From Rhizobiaceae bacterium (GTDB lineage Bacteria > Pseudomonadota > Alphaproteobacteria > Rhizobiales > Rhizobiaceae), in NCBI GenBank assembly GCA_004299545.1, contig SCRB01000987.1, positions 1 to 8,955 on the forward strand: a stretch of 8,955 bases of DNA, given 5' to 3'. Of this stretch, positions 1 through 6,359 are shown in pieces. The translations under genes were made by a program, and so were the position numbers. Position 1 is the stretch's first letter. Each line of letters starts with the position of its first letter. The notes under the pieces are model-generated. The model saw only the letters and a list, made by a program, of their open reading frames with translations, was not told the DNA's origin and made no database searches.

Positions 1-1250
1 ACAAGGCTATTGCCGCCGGTCCTGACGAGGACGCCGCTCTCGAAACAGAGCTTGCTGGCGTCCGCGGCGCGCGATCCCGCAGCCGGGTCCTTCCTGGGGG
101 CGAGCTCGATCGCGGCGAGCAGCCCGATATTGCGGATGTCGATCACATGCGGGGAACCCTTCAGGCCATGCATCGCTTCCTCCCATGCCGCGATACGCTG
201 CGTGTTGCCGCTGAAAAGATCGAACTCAAGATAGGTTCCGATCGCCGCCAGCCCAGCGGCACAGGCGAGCGGGTGGCCCGAATAGGTGTAGCCGTGCATG
301 AGTTCGACGCTTTCGTCCGGCGCCGCCATGAAAGCGTCATGCACCGATTTCCCGACGATCACGCCGCCCATCGGGACGCTGCCGTTGGTCATGCCTTTCG
401 CGCAGGTGATGATGTCCGGCGTTACGCCGAGGCTGGAGGCACCGAACGCCGTCCCCAGCCGGCCGAAGCCGGTGATGACCTCGTCGAAGATGAGCAGGAT
501 GCCGTTGCGGGTGCAAATCTCGCGCAGGCGTTCGAGATATCCCTTCGGCGGCGGCAGCACGCCGCCCGAACCAGCAACCGGCTCGACGATCACCGCCGCC
601 ACGCTCGACGGATCGTGGATGGCGAGGATGGCCTCAAGCTCGTCCGCCAGATGCGCGCCCCATTCCGGCTGGCCGCGGGAAAAGGCATTGTATTCGAGAT
701 TGTGGGTATGAGGCAGATGATCCACCTCTCCCAAAAGCGGACCGAAGTCGCGGCGGTGGCGCGAAATGCCGGCGACCGACAGGCCGCCGAAGCCCATGCC
801 GTGATAGGCTCGCGCCCGCCCGATCAGCCTGATGCGGCCGTGATCGCCGCGGGCCCTGTGATAGGCGCGGGCGATCTTCAGCGCCGTGTCGACCGCCTCG
901 GATCCGGAGTTCACGAAGAAAACATGATCGAGCCCTTCCGGCGTCAGCGCGGCGATCCTGTCGGCAAGCTCGAAGGCGAGCGGATGGCCCATCGAAAAGG
1001 AGGAGACGAAATCGAGTTCGCCCGCCTGCCTGCGGATCGCCTCGACGATGCGCGGCTGGTTATGGCCGGCATTGACGCACCAGAGCCCGCCCATCGCGTC
1101 GAGGATGCGGCGACCGTCGACGGTTTCGTAGTACATGCCCTCGGCCCGCGTGAACAGCCACGGATGCTTGCGAAAGGCGCGGTTCGCCGTGAACGGCATC
1201 CAATAGGCGTCGGAAAGCGGAGCGGAACTCTCGGTCGAAACGGCGTCCAT
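1..1250 (-). CDS. Omega-amino acid:pyruvate aminotransferase (class III PLP), C-terminus cut by window edge
   Basis: The gene reads from ATG at 1250 to the left edge: 416 complete codons and no stop. This PLP enzyme should move the amino group of a terminal amine or omega-amino acid (beta-alanine type) to pyruvate, giving a semialdehyde and alanine in the cytoplasm. Class III motifs are clear: WMPFTANR near residue 17, the cofactor phosphate loop NSGSEA (114-119), YHG (149-151), EPVAGSGGV (223-231), DEVITGFGR (256-264, with PLP-binding Asp256) and the Schiff-base Lys285 in CAKGMTNG (codon at 396-398). Arg410 in VLVRTGGNSL matches the substrate-carboxylate arginine of Pseudomonas beta-alanine:pyruvate transaminase as I remember that protein, and similarity runs along the whole length. 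That family is about 440-450 residues, so roughly 30 are missing. The start is supported by an AGGGGGTG ribosome site a few bases upstream and a strong promoter at 1286-1314. It lies 77 bases downstream of the GntR gene on the same strand. Exact substrate (beta-alanine, taurine, putrescine-like amines, longer omega-amino acids) is unresolved. Confidence 0.93.
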   Translation of the reverse strand, partial: MDAVSTESSAPLSDAYWMPFTANRAFRKHPWLFTRAEGMYYETVDGRRILDAMGGLWCVNAGHNQPRIVEAIRRQAGELDFVSSFSMGHPLAFELADRIAALTPEGLDHVFFVNSGSEAVDTALKIARAYHRARGDHGRIRLIGRARAYHGMGFGGLSVAGISRHRRDFGPLLGEVDHLPHTHNLEYNAFSRGQPEWGAHLADELEAILAIHDPSSVAAVIVEPVAGSGGVLPPPKGYLERLREICTRNGILLIFDEVITGFGRLGTAFGASSLGVTPDIITCAKGMTNGSVPMGGVIVGKSVHDAFMAAPDESVELMHGYTYSGHPLACAAGLAAIGTYLEFDLFSGNTQRIAAWEEAMHGLKGSPHVIDIRNIGLLAAIELAPRKDPAAGSRAADASKLCFESGVLVRTGGNSL

Positions 1251-1285
1251 GAAACACCCCCTGATGCTATCGGCAAGATAATTGG

Positions 1286-1314
1286 ATTATATTATCACAA
1301 AATACAGTATGCAA
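1286..1314 (-). promoter_or_regulatory. Sigma-70-type promoter of the aminotransferase gene
   Basis: On the minus strand, TTGCAT (1314-1309) is followed by exactly 17 bases and a consensus TATAAT (1291-1286). Transcription would start near 1279, giving a leader of about 30 bases that contains the AGGGGGTG ribosome site before the ATG at 1250. The spacer contains the motif shared with the GntR promoter region (1294-1306) and a small palindrome ATACTGTAT. This AT-rich stretch stands out from the GC-rich surroundings. It gives the aminotransferase its own promoter, separate from the regulator gene upstream. Confidence 0.7.
1294..1306. promoter_or_regulatory. Putative GntR operator, copy 1 (ATCACAAAATACA)
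   Basis: This 13-bp sequence matches the site at 2246-2258 at 12 of 13 positions. The likeness continues toward the -10 element on the minus strand, where 17 of 21 positions agree. It sits between the -35 and -10 boxes of the aminotransferase promoter, so a bound regulator would block RNA polymerase. Binding by the adjacent GntR protein is inferred from position and repetition only. Confidence 0.5.
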
Positions 1315-1327
1315 GACAAGCCGGCCA

Positions 1328-2227
1328 TTATTCCCCGAATTGCCGGGAAAGGCTTCTGGCCTGTTCCAGATGCCGGCGCAACAGCGCCGCCCCGACCTCC
1401 CGCTCCCCCAGTTCGAGGCGATCGAGGATCTCGAGATGTTCCCGGCACGAGATTTGCACGCGCTCGAAGCCGTAGACCCAGTCATAGTTGGAAAAGCGGC
1501 GCAGGCGGTTCTGCTGGCGCACCGCAAGCAGGATGTAGCGGTTGCCCGACGCGGCGGCGAGGCCCTCGTGGAACGCCGCGTTCATCTCGAAAAGCGCGAT
1601 GCTCGCCGTCTCCTTCCAGGGGGCCGCGAGAAAGGCTTCATGCTGGCGCCGCGTTTCGCCGAGCCATAGGGCATCGAGCGCAAAGCCCGGCGCCAGTATC
1701 GCGGCCGGCTCGATCAGCAGCCTGAAATCATAGCTCTCCTGGCGCGCCGAAGCATCTTCCAGCGAAGGCAGGAAAGCCCAGCCATTGCCGGGCTTGCGTT
1801 CGACGAGCGCTACTTCGGCGAGTTGCATCAGGACGCGGAGCAGGAACGGCCGCGTCACGTTATAGCGGCGCATCAGGTCGGATTCCGAGATTTCCTGCGG
1901 CAGGCGATTGTTCATCTTGTCGCGCGCGACGCGCAGGCAGAACTGCTCGACCTCGTTAGGGGGCGCACCCGGCGCCGCTTCCGGCTCCGGGATCGACCTC
2001 AGGACGAAGCCGCGCCGGGGACGGGCATCGAGAACGCCCTCTTCCGCCAGTTGCTCCAGCACGGCGCGCACGGGCGTGCGCGATACCTGCAGGTGGTGGG
2101 CGAGTTCCAACTCCGTCAGCCGCACGCCGGGCCTGATCCCGCGATGGCGGATATAGTCGATGACGCGTGGCAGGAGTTCCCGCTGAAGTCGTGTCGGCTC
2201 GTGCTCCACTTTCCCCTCTTGCGTCAT
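1328..2227 (-). CDS. GntR family regulator with tandem winged-helix domains and FCD ligand domain
   Basis: With ATG at 2227 the product has 299 residues, longer than the usual 220-250 of FCD-type GntR regulators. The first winged-helix domain (about 15-77) is canonical: RPGVRLTELELAHHLQVSRTPVRAVLEQLAEEGVL, then RPRRGFVL. After a proline/alanine linker (80-90), residues 94-155 look like a second, diverged GntR wing-helix (ISESDLMRRYNVTRPFLLRVLMQLAEVALVERKPGNGWAFLP). The FCD domain (about 162-295) follows, with FRLLIEP and probable metal/ligand residues Asn216, His220, His264 and His286; Asn replaces the commoner Asp at the first position. The frame stays open upstream to an ATG at 2335, but I chose 2227 because the repeated promoter/operator motif lies at 2238-2258. 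No ribosome site is evident at either start. It is expected to control the flanking aminotransferase and the divergent amidase operon in response to a pathway acid, and probably itself. Confidence 0.88.
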   Translation of the reverse strand: MTQEGKVEHEPTRLQRELLPRVIDYIRHRGIRPGVRLTELELAHHLQVSRTPVRAVLEQLAEEGVLDARPRRGFVLRSIPEPEAAPGAPPNEVEQFCLRVARDKMNNRLPQEISESDLMRRYNVTRPFLLRVLMQLAEVALVERKPGNGWAFLPSLEDASARQESYDFRLLIEPAAILAPGFALDALWLGETRRQHEAFLAAPWKETASIALFEMNAAFHEGLAAASGNRYILLAVRQQNRLRRFSNYDWVYGFERVQISCREHLEILDRLELGEREVGAALLRRHLEQARSLSRQFGE

Positions 2228-2237
2228 CCAATTTTGT

Positions 2238-2243
2238 ATCATA
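2238..2243 (-). promoter_or_regulatory. Putative -10 element of the GntR gene
   Basis: TATGAT on the minus strand occupies the same position relative to the shared motif as TATAAT does in the aminotransferase promoter; the 21-base stretch ending in the -10 agrees at 17 positions. No convincing -35 box is visible. Transcription would begin near 2231, only a few bases before the ATG at 2227, suggesting a leaderless or nearly leaderless message. On the plus strand a weak candidate for the amidase operon overlaps the same DNA (TTGCGT 2219-2224, 17 bases, TAGCAT 2242-2247). Confidence 0.4.
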
Positions 2244-2245
2244 GC

Positions 2246-2258
2246 ATCACGAAATACA
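2246..2258. promoter_or_regulatory. Putative GntR operator, copy 2 (ATCACGAAATACA)
   Basis: This is the second copy of the 13-bp motif, located between the divergent GntR gene and the amidase operon. It differs from copy 1 by one base. Around it lies a spaced inverted pair, TGTAT (2235-2239, reading TTGTAT with one offset) and ATACA (2254-2258). Its place in the divergent region suits autoregulation plus control of the amidase operon. No protein binding is shown. Confidence 0.5.
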
Positions 2259-2391
2259 TTTTGATAGTGCGACAGATCCTTCGCACCGTCGGGTCGGGCA
2301 ATAGGTTCGGGAGGAGCTTCGTTGCAGTCCGCCATCCAATCAAGAGGCTTGCGTCCAGAACGTCTCCCTCGAACCGGGGGGAGATAGCGCC

Positions 2392-3858
2392 GTGCCGGAG
2401 GACGCGACCGGACTGTGGCGTCTGGAGGCAGCCGAGATGGCGCGCCTCGTCGCCGAAGGTTCCGTCAGCAGCAGGGAACTCGTCACCTCCTGCCTCGACC
2501 GGATGGACGCGATCAATCCGATTGTCAACGCCGTCACGGAAGCGCGGCGGGAGGAGGCGCTCGCCGCCGCCGAGGAGGCGGACCGGCGTCGCGCGCGCAA
2601 GGAACGGTATGGTTCCCTTCACGGCGTACCCGTCCTCATCAAGATCAATATCGACCAGCGCGGCGCCGCGACCGACAACGGCGTGCGTACCCATCGCTCG
2701 CTGGTTGCCGGGCAAGACAACCCCGTCGTCGCCAACCTGAAACGCGCGGGCGCGATCATCATAGGCCGCACCAACGCGCCGGCCTATTCCATGCGCTGGT
2801 TCACCGATAACGAATTGCACGGGTTGACGCTCAATCCGTGGGACGCGTCGAAAACCGTCGGCGGATCGAGCGGCGGGACGGCGGCGGCTGTCGCTACCGG
2901 CATCGCGCCGATCGGCCATGGCAACGATATAGCAGGCTCCATCCGCTATCCGGCCTATTGCTGCGGCATTGTCGGGCTGAAGCCCGGCTACGGCCGCGTA
3001 CCCTCCTTCAACGCCACGGCGAGGGGAAAGGGATCGATCGCCTCGCAGCTGATGGCGGTCCAGGGGCCGTTGACGAGGACCGTGCGGGATGCGCGGCTTG
3101 CCTTTCAAGCCATGGCGCGCCCCTCGCCCGACGACCCGCGAACCATGATCGCCGCGCCGGAAGCGGAGGCATCGCACGAAAAGCGGGCTGCATTGGTTTC
3201 ATTCGACGGCTTGGGGAATGCAGACGGGACCGCCGCCGAGGCTGTCGCAGCGGCCGGTCGGAAACTGGAAGCGGCGGGCTATGCCGTCGAGGAGGTCAGG
3301 CCGCCGCTGCTTGAGGAAACCGTCGCGGCCTGGCCGAAGATCGCCGTTCCGGACATCCTCGCTCTTCTTGCTGCGCCACTCCTGGAATCCGGCGACAGGA
3401 ACGGCGCGCGCGCTGTCGAACTGTGGCGCGCGGCATGGCCCGGCTATACGGCGCGGGATTGCCTCGACGCCGTCATCGGCCGGCACGCGCTTCTGCGGTC
3501 ATGGCTCAGGCTGCTGGAGAAATGGCCCATCCTGGTCATGCCTGTCTCGCTCAGGCCGCCCTTCGCGATCGGATCGGACACGCGGGATGCCGCCGCAACC
3601 GCCGAGATCATCGCCGCCCAGGCGCCGATGATGGCGGTTTCGGTGCTCGGCCTGCCGGCGCTCTCGGTTCCGATCCGGGGGACCGCTTCCATGCCGGGCG
3701 GTGTGCAGATCATGGCCGCGCCCGGCCGGGAAGAGGCCTGTCTTGCCGTCGGCGGACTCCTGGAGGATGCCACGGCGCCGTTGACGCCCATTGATCCTCT
3801 TTTCGATCGTGCCGCCGCCTCGCAAGCGGCCGCGGTCATCGGAGTGCGCATGCCATGA
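2392..3858 (+). CDS. Amidase-signature family hydrolase
   Basis: The 488-residue product has the family's usual length and full Ser-cisSer-Lys catalytic set: Lys84 in GVPVLIKINID, the cis-Ser159 in VGGSSGGTAAAVA and nucleophile Ser183 in GNDIAGSIRYPAYCCG. The 24-residue distance between the two serines equals that of fatty acid amide hydrolase. It hydrolyses a C-N amide bond, releasing a carboxylate and an amine or ammonia; the lack of a signal peptide puts it in the cytoplasm. The oxyanion loop reads D-I-A-G-S instead of the commoner D-x-G-G-S. GatA is unlikely because there are no gatB/gatC neighbours. The start is GTG at 2392, set by GGGGGGAG at 2376-2383 with an 8-base gap. It heads an operon and overlaps the next gene by 4 bases. 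Substrate is unknown; aryl-/alkyl-amide, N-acyl amino acid or omega-amino acid oligomer hydrolase are all possible. Confidence 0.93.
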   Translation: MPEDATGLWRLEAAEMARLVAEGSVSSRELVTSCLDRMDAINPIVNAVTEARREEALAAAEEADRRRARKERYGSLHGVPVLIKINIDQRGAATDNGVRTHRSLVAGQDNPVVANLKRAGAIIIGRTNAPAYSMRWFTDNELHGLTLNPWDASKTVGGSSGGTAAAVATGIAPIGHGNDIAGSIRYPAYCCGIVGLKPGYGRVPSFNATARGKGSIASQLMAVQGPLTRTVRDARLAFQAMARPSPDDPRTMIAAPEAEASHEKRAALVSFDGLGNADGTAAEAVAAAGRKLEAAGYAVEEVRPPLLEETVAAWPKIAVPDILALLAAPLLESGDRNGARAVELWRAAWPGYTARDCLDAVIGRHALLRSWLRLLEKWPILVMPVSLRPPFAIGSDTRDAAATAEIIAAQAPMMAVSVLGLPALSVPIRGTASMPGGVQIMAAPGREEACLAVGGLLEDATAPLTPIDPLFDRAAASQAAAVIGVRMP

Positions 3859-4736
3859 GACACGTTCCCGGCCATGGACGGACCCTTTCCTATTACGATT
3901 TCGGCCGCACCACCGTCTATGCGTGCCAGGCCGACCCGCGCTTTTCCTACTGCGCCTATATCCCGCGATGCTACGACGAGGACGGCGACGATCGTTTCCG
4001 TCTCCTCGTCGCGATACACGGTACCGGACGCGACATGATGGCGACGCGGGACCACTTCATCGCTCTTGCCGAACGCCATCGCCTCATCGTCCTGGCCCCC
4101 CTGTTTCCCGGCGGGATCACCGCGCCGCGCGAGCTTTCGAGCTACAAGCGCCTGCGCTTGGACGGCATCCATTACGACACGATCCTGCTGGCGATGATCG
4201 ACGAACTCGCCACGGTCTACCGCATCGGGAAGGAGAAGTTCTCGCTTTTCGGCTTTTCCGGCGGCGGCCATTTCGCCCACCGCTTCTTCTATGCGCATCC
4301 CGGGCGCCTCGAAGCGGTTTCGATCGGCGCGCCCGGCGTCGTGACGCTCCTCGATCCGGATCGCGACCTGATGGTCGGCGTGCGCGACGCAGCCGAAATC
4401 TTCGGCGCCCCGATTGATCTCGACGCCATGCGTGACACCGCCGTGCAGATGATCGTCGGCGACGACGACACCGACAGCTGGGAGATCACGATCCCGCCCG
4501 GCAGCCCATGGTGGCAGGAAGGGGTCAATGCCGCAGGCGCCAACCGCAAGGATCGCCTGCGTTCGCTGAGGGACAGTTTCGAGAAGCACGGCATCGCCGT
4601 CAGGCTGGACATCGTGCCGGGCGTCGCTCACCGGCTCGACGGCCTTGTCTCCGGTGCGGAAGCTTTCTTCTCCGACGTCTTCACGTCTCGTCAGCGGACC
4701 GACCATCGGAACTTCACAGAAGGGAACAACAAATGA
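3855..4736 (+). CDS. Alpha/beta-hydrolase, esterase/PHB-depolymerase-like
   Basis: This 293-residue protein has an alpha/beta-hydrolase plan. The oxyanion-hole segment is LVAIHGTGRDMM (51-62), the nucleophile elbow is GFSGG with Ser135 (LFGFSGGGHFAHRF), a probable acid lies in VGDDDTDSW (Asp203-Asp207), and the catalytic His is probably His259 in VPGVAHRLDG. The HGTG plus GFSGGG pattern resembles cytoplasmic relatives of polyhydroxybutyrate depolymerases and feruloyl esterases (LpqC type). No signal peptide is seen, so a small soluble ester, thioester or amide is likelier than a polymer. The ATG overlaps the amidase stop (ATGA, 3855-3858), with GGAG 10 bases upstream, and its own TGA overlaps the next ATG (4733-4736), so translation of all three genes is probably coupled. 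The last 15 residues or so are polar and look like a tail. Function beyond hydrolase is not assignable. Confidence 0.85.
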   Translation: MRHVPGHGRTLSYYDFGRTTVYACQADPRFSYCAYIPRCYDEDGDDRFRLLVAIHGTGRDMMATRDHFIALAERHRLIVLAPLFPGGITAPRELSSYKRLRLDGIHYDTILLAMIDELATVYRIGKEKFSLFGFSGGGHFAHRFFYAHPGRLEAVSIGAPGVVTLLDPDRDLMVGVRDAAEIFGAPIDLDAMRDTAVQMIVGDDDTDSWEITIPPGSPWWQEGVNAAGANRKDRLRSLRDSFEKHGIAVRLDIVPGVAHRLDGLVSGAEAFFSDVFTSRQRTDHRNFTEGNNK

Positions 4737-6316
4737 AACGACAATGGCTTCCTCTCATCGGCCTTTGCACCGTCATCGCCGTGCCCCTGTCCGCGGGGGC
4801 GTCGTCTGCAGCCGGCCAGACGCCCAAAAAGGGCGGCACGCTCACGATTGCCCTCAACTCCGATATCCGCAGTCTCGAACCCGGCGTCAATCGGGACGCC
4901 AACACCGATACCGTCATCTACCATATGTTCGAGGGGCTGGTGGGCTACAGGCGTGACCTGAGCGTCGGCCCTGCCCTCGCCGAAAGCTGGCAACTCTCCG
5001 ACGGGGGCAAGACCTACACGTTCAAGCTGCGGCAGGGAGTCCACTTCCACGACGGCAGCGTGATGAAGGCCTCCGACGTGAAATGGAGTTGGGACCGTCT
5101 CAACGGCCACAAGGAATGGCCCTGCCACAGGCTTTTCAACGGCAGCGCCGGGCTGAAGGTCATGAGTGTCGAGGCTCCCGACGACGACACCGTGGTCTAC
5201 AAGCTGAACAAACCGAACGCGACATTCCTGGCGCAACTCGCCAACATCCAATGCGGGATCGACGTCGAAAGCCCGCACAGTGTCGACAAGGACGGCAAAT
5301 GGAAAACGCCGATCGGAACCGGCCCGTTCAAGCTCAAGGAATGGAAGCATGGCGAGAGCCTGACGCTGGAGCGGTTCAAGGATTATACGCCGAGCGCCGC
5401 GCCAGCGAGCGGCCTTTCGGGCAAGCGTACGGCCTATGTCGACGAGATCCGGTTCAGCGTTATCCCCGATCAGGACGCGGCGCTGGCGGCGTTGCGGACG
5501 GGCGCCGTTGATATCGTGCCGGAGGTCGATACGATGCGGGCGGCCCAACTCAAGAAAGAAGGCGTCAATGTCGTCACGGCGCCCGGCCTCGGCTGGACGG
5601 CCCTTCTGCTTCAGACCAGGGACCCGCTTCTTTCGAACCCGAAAATCCGGCTGGCCCTGGCTCACGCCATCGACCTCAACCAGATCGCCGCGACGCGCAC
5701 CAACGGCCTCGCCAAGGGCAACCCGTCGGGCGTTGCCGATGCGAGCCAGTTCTTCGACCCGGCGTTCGATCAATGGCCGGCCTATGATCCGGCCAAGGCG
5801 CAGGCGCTGCTCAAAGAGGCCGGCTATCACGGTCAACCGGTCATCATCCAGACCAACAAGCGCTACCCGGGCATGTACGACAATGCCATCCTGGTCCAGG
5901 CGATGCTGTCGGCGGCCGGCGTCAACGCGCAATTGCAGGTGCTCGATTGGGCGACGCAGCTCAACAACTACCTTACCGGCAAATTCCAGATCCAGTCCTT
6001 CGGCTATTCGCCGCGCTTCGATCCGAGCCTGATGTATGCCAGCTTCATCGGCGACAAGAGCAAAAACCCCTGGGTGCAATGGGACGATCCGAACGCCGTC
6101 AAGCTTCTGGCGGAAAGCTCGGCTACGACGGATAGCGCCAAGCGCAAGGCGGTCTTCCTGCAGATGCACCGGCTGATGGAAAAGGACATCCCGATCATCG
6201 GCCTCTACTACGATCCGGCCGTCGAGGCGATCGGCTCTCACGTTCATGGCTACCAGCCATGGGCCGCCAGCCGCCCGATCGGCTGGGGTGCCTGGAAAGA
6301 CGATGCACAAGGGTGA
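4733..6316 (+). CDS. ABC transporter substrate-binding protein, family 5 (peptide/nickel/opine type)
   Basis: The 527-residue product is a periplasmic binding protein of the DppA/OppA family (SBP_bac_5). An N-terminal Sec signal is clear: MKRQW, a hydrophobic core to about residue 21, then GASSAAG with cleavage likely near 27. Cys12 lies inside the core and lacks a lipobox, so this is a soluble periplasmic protein. Family landmarks are GGTLTIALNSDIRSLEP (near 34), MFEGLVGY, ALAESWQLSDGGKTYTFKLRQGVHFHDG, the DVKWSWDRL segment, IGTGPFKLKEWKHGESL, and the C-terminal HRLMEKDIPIIGLYYDP. AGGGA at 4721-4725 lies 7 bases before the ATG, which overlaps the upstream TGA. The frame continues upstream of this ATG, but the signal peptide fixes the start. 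No permease or ATPase follows: the next gene is on the other strand. It therefore works with transporter parts encoded elsewhere. Ligand could be a peptide, opine-like conjugate or other amide, matching the amidase in the same operon. Confidence 0.94.
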   Translation: MKRQWLPLIGLCTVIAVPLSAGASSAAGQTPKKGGTLTIALNSDIRSLEPGVNRDANTDTVIYHMFEGLVGYRRDLSVGPALAESWQLSDGGKTYTFKLRQGVHFHDGSVMKASDVKWSWDRLNGHKEWPCHRLFNGSAGLKVMSVEAPDDDTVVYKLNKPNATFLAQLANIQCGIDVESPHSVDKDGKWKTPIGTGPFKLKEWKHGESLTLERFKDYTPSAAPASGLSGKRTAYVDEIRFSVIPDQDAALAALRTGAVDIVPEVDTMRAAQLKKEGVNVVTAPGLGWTALLLQTRDPLLSNPKIRLALAHAIDLNQIAATRTNGLAKGNPSGVADASQFFDPAFDQWPAYDPAKAQALLKEAGYHGQPVIIQTNKRYPGMYDNAILVQAMLSAAGVNAQLQVLDWATQLNNYLTGKFQIQSFGYSPRFDPSLMYASFIGDKSKNPWVQWDDPNAVKLLAESSATTDSAKRKAVFLQMHRLMEKDIPIIGLYYDPAVEAIGSHVHGYQPWAASRPIGWGAWKDDAQG

Positions 6317-6327
6317 ATGAAGGAGTT

Positions 6328-6353
6328 TCCCGGCAGGGTAATTCCTGCCGGGA
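6328..6353. terminator. Hairpin between convergent genes
   Basis: A perfect 10-bp stem (TCCCGGCAGG / CCTGCCGGGA) encloses a 6-base loop GTAATT, midway in the 43-base gap between the binding-protein stop (6316) and the esterase stop (6360). No T-run follows on either strand, so it is not a textbook intrinsic terminator. Its position suits a bidirectional terminator or a 3'-end stabilising structure. Confidence 0.6.
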
Positions 6354-6359
6354 GCGGCG

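Noticed and set aside
147..1475. 442-codon plus-strand open frame over the aminotransferase
   Set aside because: The minus strand here encodes a complete set of class III aminotransferase motifs; the plus frame is a low-complexity shadow.
2228..2335. 36-residue N-terminal extension of the first GntR protein from ATG 2335
   Set aside because: The extension has no domain or ribosome site and covers DNA nearly identical to the aminotransferase promoter/operator.
2239..3177. 312-codon minus-strand open frame over the amidase start region
   Set aside because: It crosses the promoter region and the amidase catalytic core antisense; no domain is recognisable.
2392..3858. GatA (glutamyl-tRNA amidotransferase subunit A)
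   Set aside because: No gatB or gatC nearby, a catabolic neighbourhood, and a non-standard GNDIAGS loop.
3444..4706. 420-codon minus-strand open frame across the amidase and hydrolase genes
   Set aside because: It is antisense to two genes with intact catalytic motifs and shows no domain of its own.
4733..4830. Lipoprotein signal in the binding protein (Cys12)
   Set aside because: The residue before the cysteine is Leu and the cysteine lies within the hydrophobic core, so there is no lipobox; a standard Sec signal fits better.
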